In this document: piece after piece, positions 6,678 to 8,496 of the stretch
How positions within the stretch are numbered: the stretch's first letter is position 1
How the letters are laid out: every line of letters starts with the position of its first letter
Source: an uncultured Bacteroidales bacterium
Lineage (GTDB): Bacteria; Bacteroidota; Bacteroidia; Bacteroidales; UBA932
DNA: 8,496 nucleotides
Direction: 5' to 3'
Assembly (NCBI GenBank): GCA_946545765.1
Contig: CAMNNS010000061.1
Coordinates: 1 to 8,496, forward strand
Translations under genes and position numbers: made by a program
Notes under the pieces: generated by a model
Told to the model about the DNA's origin: nothing
Seen by the model: the letters and a program-made list of their open reading frames with translations, nothing else
Databases searched by the model: none

Positions 6678-8024
6678 ATGGCAAAGGATATTATTCGTTT
6701 CAAAAGAAAGATGTATGATACTATGCTCAAATGGAAACAAGAGCGTAATGGTAATACAGCATTACTTATACAAGGTGCCCGCCGCATTGGCAAATCTACA
6801 ATTGCCGAGGAGTTTGCACGCAATGAATATAAATCATATATCTTAATAGACTTCTCAAAAGTCTCTAAGGAGGTTAGCGACCTCTTTAATGATGTATCCA
6901 ATTTGAATTATCTTTTTATCAGACTGCAATTTATCTTTCAGGTAAAATTACACGAGAGAGAATCGGTTATTATATTTGATGAAGTGCAGTTGCAGCCTAT
7001 TGTTAGACAGGCTATCAAACATCTTGTAAAAGACCACAGATATGATTATATAGAAACAGGTTCTTTAATCTCTGTAAAATCCAAAAGCAAGGATATTACT
7101 ATTCCAAGCGAAGAGACAAAAGTTGATATGTTCCCCATGGACTACGAGGAGTTCAGATGGGCATTAGGCGATACAGCAACAATATCGTTATTGCATAGTG
7201 CATTTGAAAAAAAAATGCCTCTTGGTGATGCTACTCACAGAAAACTTATGCGTGATTTTCGCTTGTATATGCTTATTGGTGGTATGCCACAAGCTGTTGC
7301 GACATACATTAAAACTAACAATTTTACTACAGTAGATATGGTTAAACGAGATATTATTGCTTTATATGAGGAGGATTTTAGTAAAATTGACGATTCAGGA
7401 CAAGCAAAAGCTATGTACGATAGTATTCCTGCTCAATTAAGCAGAAATACACTGCGTTATCAAGTTGGAAATGCGATACCTAAAGAAAAGGCAGGTAGAG
7501 TAATTAATATCGTAAAAGCTATGGAAGATTCTATGACAACCAATATAGCGTTTCATTCAGATGACCCAAATATTGGCTTGGCTTTAACAAAGAATTTGGA
7601 ATATTTTAAGATGTACACTTCAGATACAGGTCTGTTTGTTACACTTGCATTTAAAGACAGAGATATAACAGAGAATATTATCTACGAGAAACTACTTAGT
7701 GATAAACTGGGCACTAATCTTGGATATGTATATGAGAATATGATTGCTCAAATGCTAAGAGCAACAGGCAAAAACTTGTTCTACCATACTATACCTTATG
7801 CAGGTGGCAAGAAGTATTACGAAACAGATTTTATCATTACCGAAAAACACAAAATATCTCCTGTTGAAGTTAAATCATCAGGATATAAATCTCATAAATC
7901 ATTAGACGAATTTTGTGCTAAGTTTTCTGACCGTATAATGAACAAATATGTGATTTATACAAAGGATTACAAATATGAAAATGGAGTGAATTACATACCC
8001 GTCTATATGACAATGTTCTTGTAA
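6678..8024 (+). CDS. AAA-type ATPase with DUF4143-like C-terminal domain
   Basis: The 448-residue product opens MAKDIIRFKRKMYDTMLKWK, typical of this family. Walker A is GARRIGKST (33-41, catalytic K39) and Walker B is VIIFDEVQ (97-104, D101/E102). A TGSLIS segment follows, then MFPMDYEEFRWALG and LIGGMPQAV, the usual family landmarks. The C-terminus has ETDFII and PVEVK (D384, E397, K399), spaced like the PD-(D/E)xK nuclease-like core proposed for DUF4143 proteins. These ATPases are numerous in Bacteroidetes and their role is not settled. The frame stays open to a TTG at 6531, which would add 49 residues encoded by the 33-bp repeats, and an in-frame ATG at 6618 would add 20. I prefer 6678 because the family N-terminus begins there and the upstream part is low-complexity repeat. 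It is divergent from the oxidoreductase operon and probably a single-gene unit. Confidence 0.85.
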   Translation: MAKDIIRFKRKMYDTMLKWKQERNGNTALLIQGARRIGKSTIAEEFARNEYKSYILIDFSKVSKEVSDLFNDVSNLNYLFIRLQFIFQVKLHERESVIIFDEVQLQPIVRQAIKHLVKDHRYDYIETGSLISVKSKSKDITIPSEETKVDMFPMDYEEFRWALGDTATISLLHSAFEKKMPLGDATHRKLMRDFRLYMLIGGMPQAVATYIKTNNFTTVDMVKRDIIALYEEDFSKIDDSGQAKAMYDSIPAQLSRNTLRYQVGNAIPKEKAGRVINIVKAMEDSMTTNIAFHSDDPNIGLALTKNLEYFKMYTSDTGLFVTLAFKDRDITENIIYEKLLSDKLGTNLGYVYENMIAQMLRATGKNLFYHTIPYAGGKKYYETDFIITEKHKISPVEVKSSGYKSHKSLDEFCAKFSDRIMNKYVIYTKDYKYENGVNYIPVYMTMFL

Positions 8025-8342
8025 ATACATTGTTATTACAACCTCTCTCGCCTTAACACTACAACAAATAAAGCTCCTAATATTCAACCTAATAAACATC
8101 TGTGACTTTAATTTGTCAGATATTTCATTTCTATATCAAATCTCAACAAGCCCACTAAATTAAAACCTTGGATTTAGGAGTGTTAATATCATCTATCGTG
8201 GTTTTAAGCTTTTACTTTTTTTAAACTAACTTGCAACATTATTAAGGCCACTTGCATCTTACAAATGGCAATGTCATGTAGTAAAAATATTTTCAAATTA
8301 TTATTATCATTGCACATTAAAACATTTTAACAATTAAACATT
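8025..8342. other. Gene-free A/T-rich stretch between the ATPase and lipoprotein genes
   Basis: I see no credible ORF, tRNA or known riboswitch here. Just after the ATPase stop are two overlapping weak inverted repeats (TTGTAA 8019-8024 with TTACAA 8036-8041, and ACAATG 8010-8015 with CATTGT 8028-8033), neither followed by a T-run. Farther on are an inverted repeat with T-tract (8160-8221) and two ACTTGCA direct repeats at 8229-8235 and 8250-8256, 21 bp apart. TATCATTG at 8305-8312 is one mismatch from the -7 consensus and could serve the lipoprotein gene, but no matching -33 box is visible. Confidence 0.6.
8160..8221 (+). terminator. Possible terminator after the ATPase gene
   Basis: TTAAAACC (8160-8167) and GGTTTTAA (8200-8207) form a perfect 8-bp inverted repeat with a long 32-nt loop, followed by a T-rich run (about 8210-8222, interrupted by AC). 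The T-run is in the right place for a plus-strand intrinsic terminator ~135 nt after the stop, but the large loop and A/T-rich stem make it weak. Confidence 0.3.
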
Positions 8343-8496
8343 ATGAAAAGAATTTTAACATTTACTTTAGCGTTAGCACTCGCTGCCTTTATTTTTTCTT
8401 CTTGCAAAGAGAAAAAAGCAGATCCTGAAACTTTAACTGGAACAGTTTGGACCACATCTGGCACAGCCCAAGTTGGAGAAGATCCTGTTATGAATG
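8343..8496 (+). CDS. Lipoprotein of unknown function, 3'-truncated by the window edge
   Basis: The ATG at 8343 follows an A/T-rich leader (AACAATTAAACATT) without a Shine-Dalgarno site. The 51 visible codons begin MKRILTFTLALALAAFIFSSC: a short basic n-region, a hydrophobic core at ~4-18 and a lipobox-like FSSC with the acylated cysteine at residue 21. The charged CKEKKADPE after the cysteine recalls the charged lipoprotein export signals reported in some Bacteroidetes and may point to the outer membrane or cell surface; that is tentative. The visible mature part (TLTGTVWTTSGTAQVGEDP) resembles the start of small Bacteroidetes beta-sheet lipoproteins, but too little is visible for a family call. 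The gene is open to the window end. Confidence 0.75.
   Translation, partial: MKRILTFTLALALAAFIFSSCKEKKADPETLTGTVWTTSGTAQVGEDPVMN

Noticed and set aside
6485..6901. Minus-strand ORF of 138 residues with PFSTKF repeats
   Set aside because: It is the antisense of the 33-bp repeats and the first part of the ATPase, including its Walker A region. The repeat unit lacks stops in several frames.
7902..8099. Minus-strand ORF of 65 residues at the end of the ATPase gene
   Set aside because: More than half overlaps the ATPase C-terminus in antisense; no promoter, leader or domain signal is visible.
8240..8260. Possible sigma-54 promoter (GGCCACTTGC)
   Set aside because: The GG and GC elements are much closer than the GG-N10-GC spacing the factor requires.

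Overview
The window looks like a low-GC Bacteroidetes chromosome, most likely Bacteroidales. The evidence is a fimbrillin-like surface protein, a DUF5686 outer-membrane protein with an N-terminal carboxypeptidase-regulatory-like domain, a DUF4143-type ATPase, a Bacteroidetes-style -7 promoter box (TAnnTTTG), and A/T-rich leaders mostly without Shine-Dalgarno sites. I cannot name a genus from sequence alone.

Layout. (1) 1-1673, plus strand: the 3' part of a large fimbrillin-like secreted protein whose start lies outside the window. (2) 1674-6417, minus strand: a compact three-gene operon, transcribed as an FAD-dependent CrtI/retinol-saturase-like oxidoreductase, then a LolA-like periplasmic carrier, then a DUF5686 outer-membrane protein. 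It has a recognisable promoter at 6459-6491 and gaps of only 23 and 11 bp between genes. It converges on gene 1 with the two stop codons directly abutting. (3) 6418-6677: the divergent intergenic region, holding that promoter and four 33-bp tandem repeats just ahead of the next gene. (4) 6678-8024, plus strand: an AAA-type ATPase with a DUF4143-like C-terminus. (5) 8025-8342: a gene-free A/T-rich stretch with an inverted repeat followed by a T-tract and a short direct repeat. (6) 8343 to the window end: the first 51 codons of a lipoprotein.

How the genes may work together. The operon combines a cytoplasmic lipid- or polyene-type redox enzyme, a periplasmic lipoprotein/lipid carrier and an outer-membrane barrel. 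That suggests a route making a hydrophobic molecule and delivering it to the outer membrane. This is inference from family membership and gene order; the substrate is unknown. The ATPase appears to be an independent unit. Its most unusual aspect is the 33-bp repeat array in its 5' region: two of the four copies contain an exact -7 consensus, and the array ends in competing inverted repeats just before the likely ATG. The array and the three-gene operon are the best candidates for something not well described. I see no CRISPR array, tRNA, rRNA, insertion sequence or complete known defence system.
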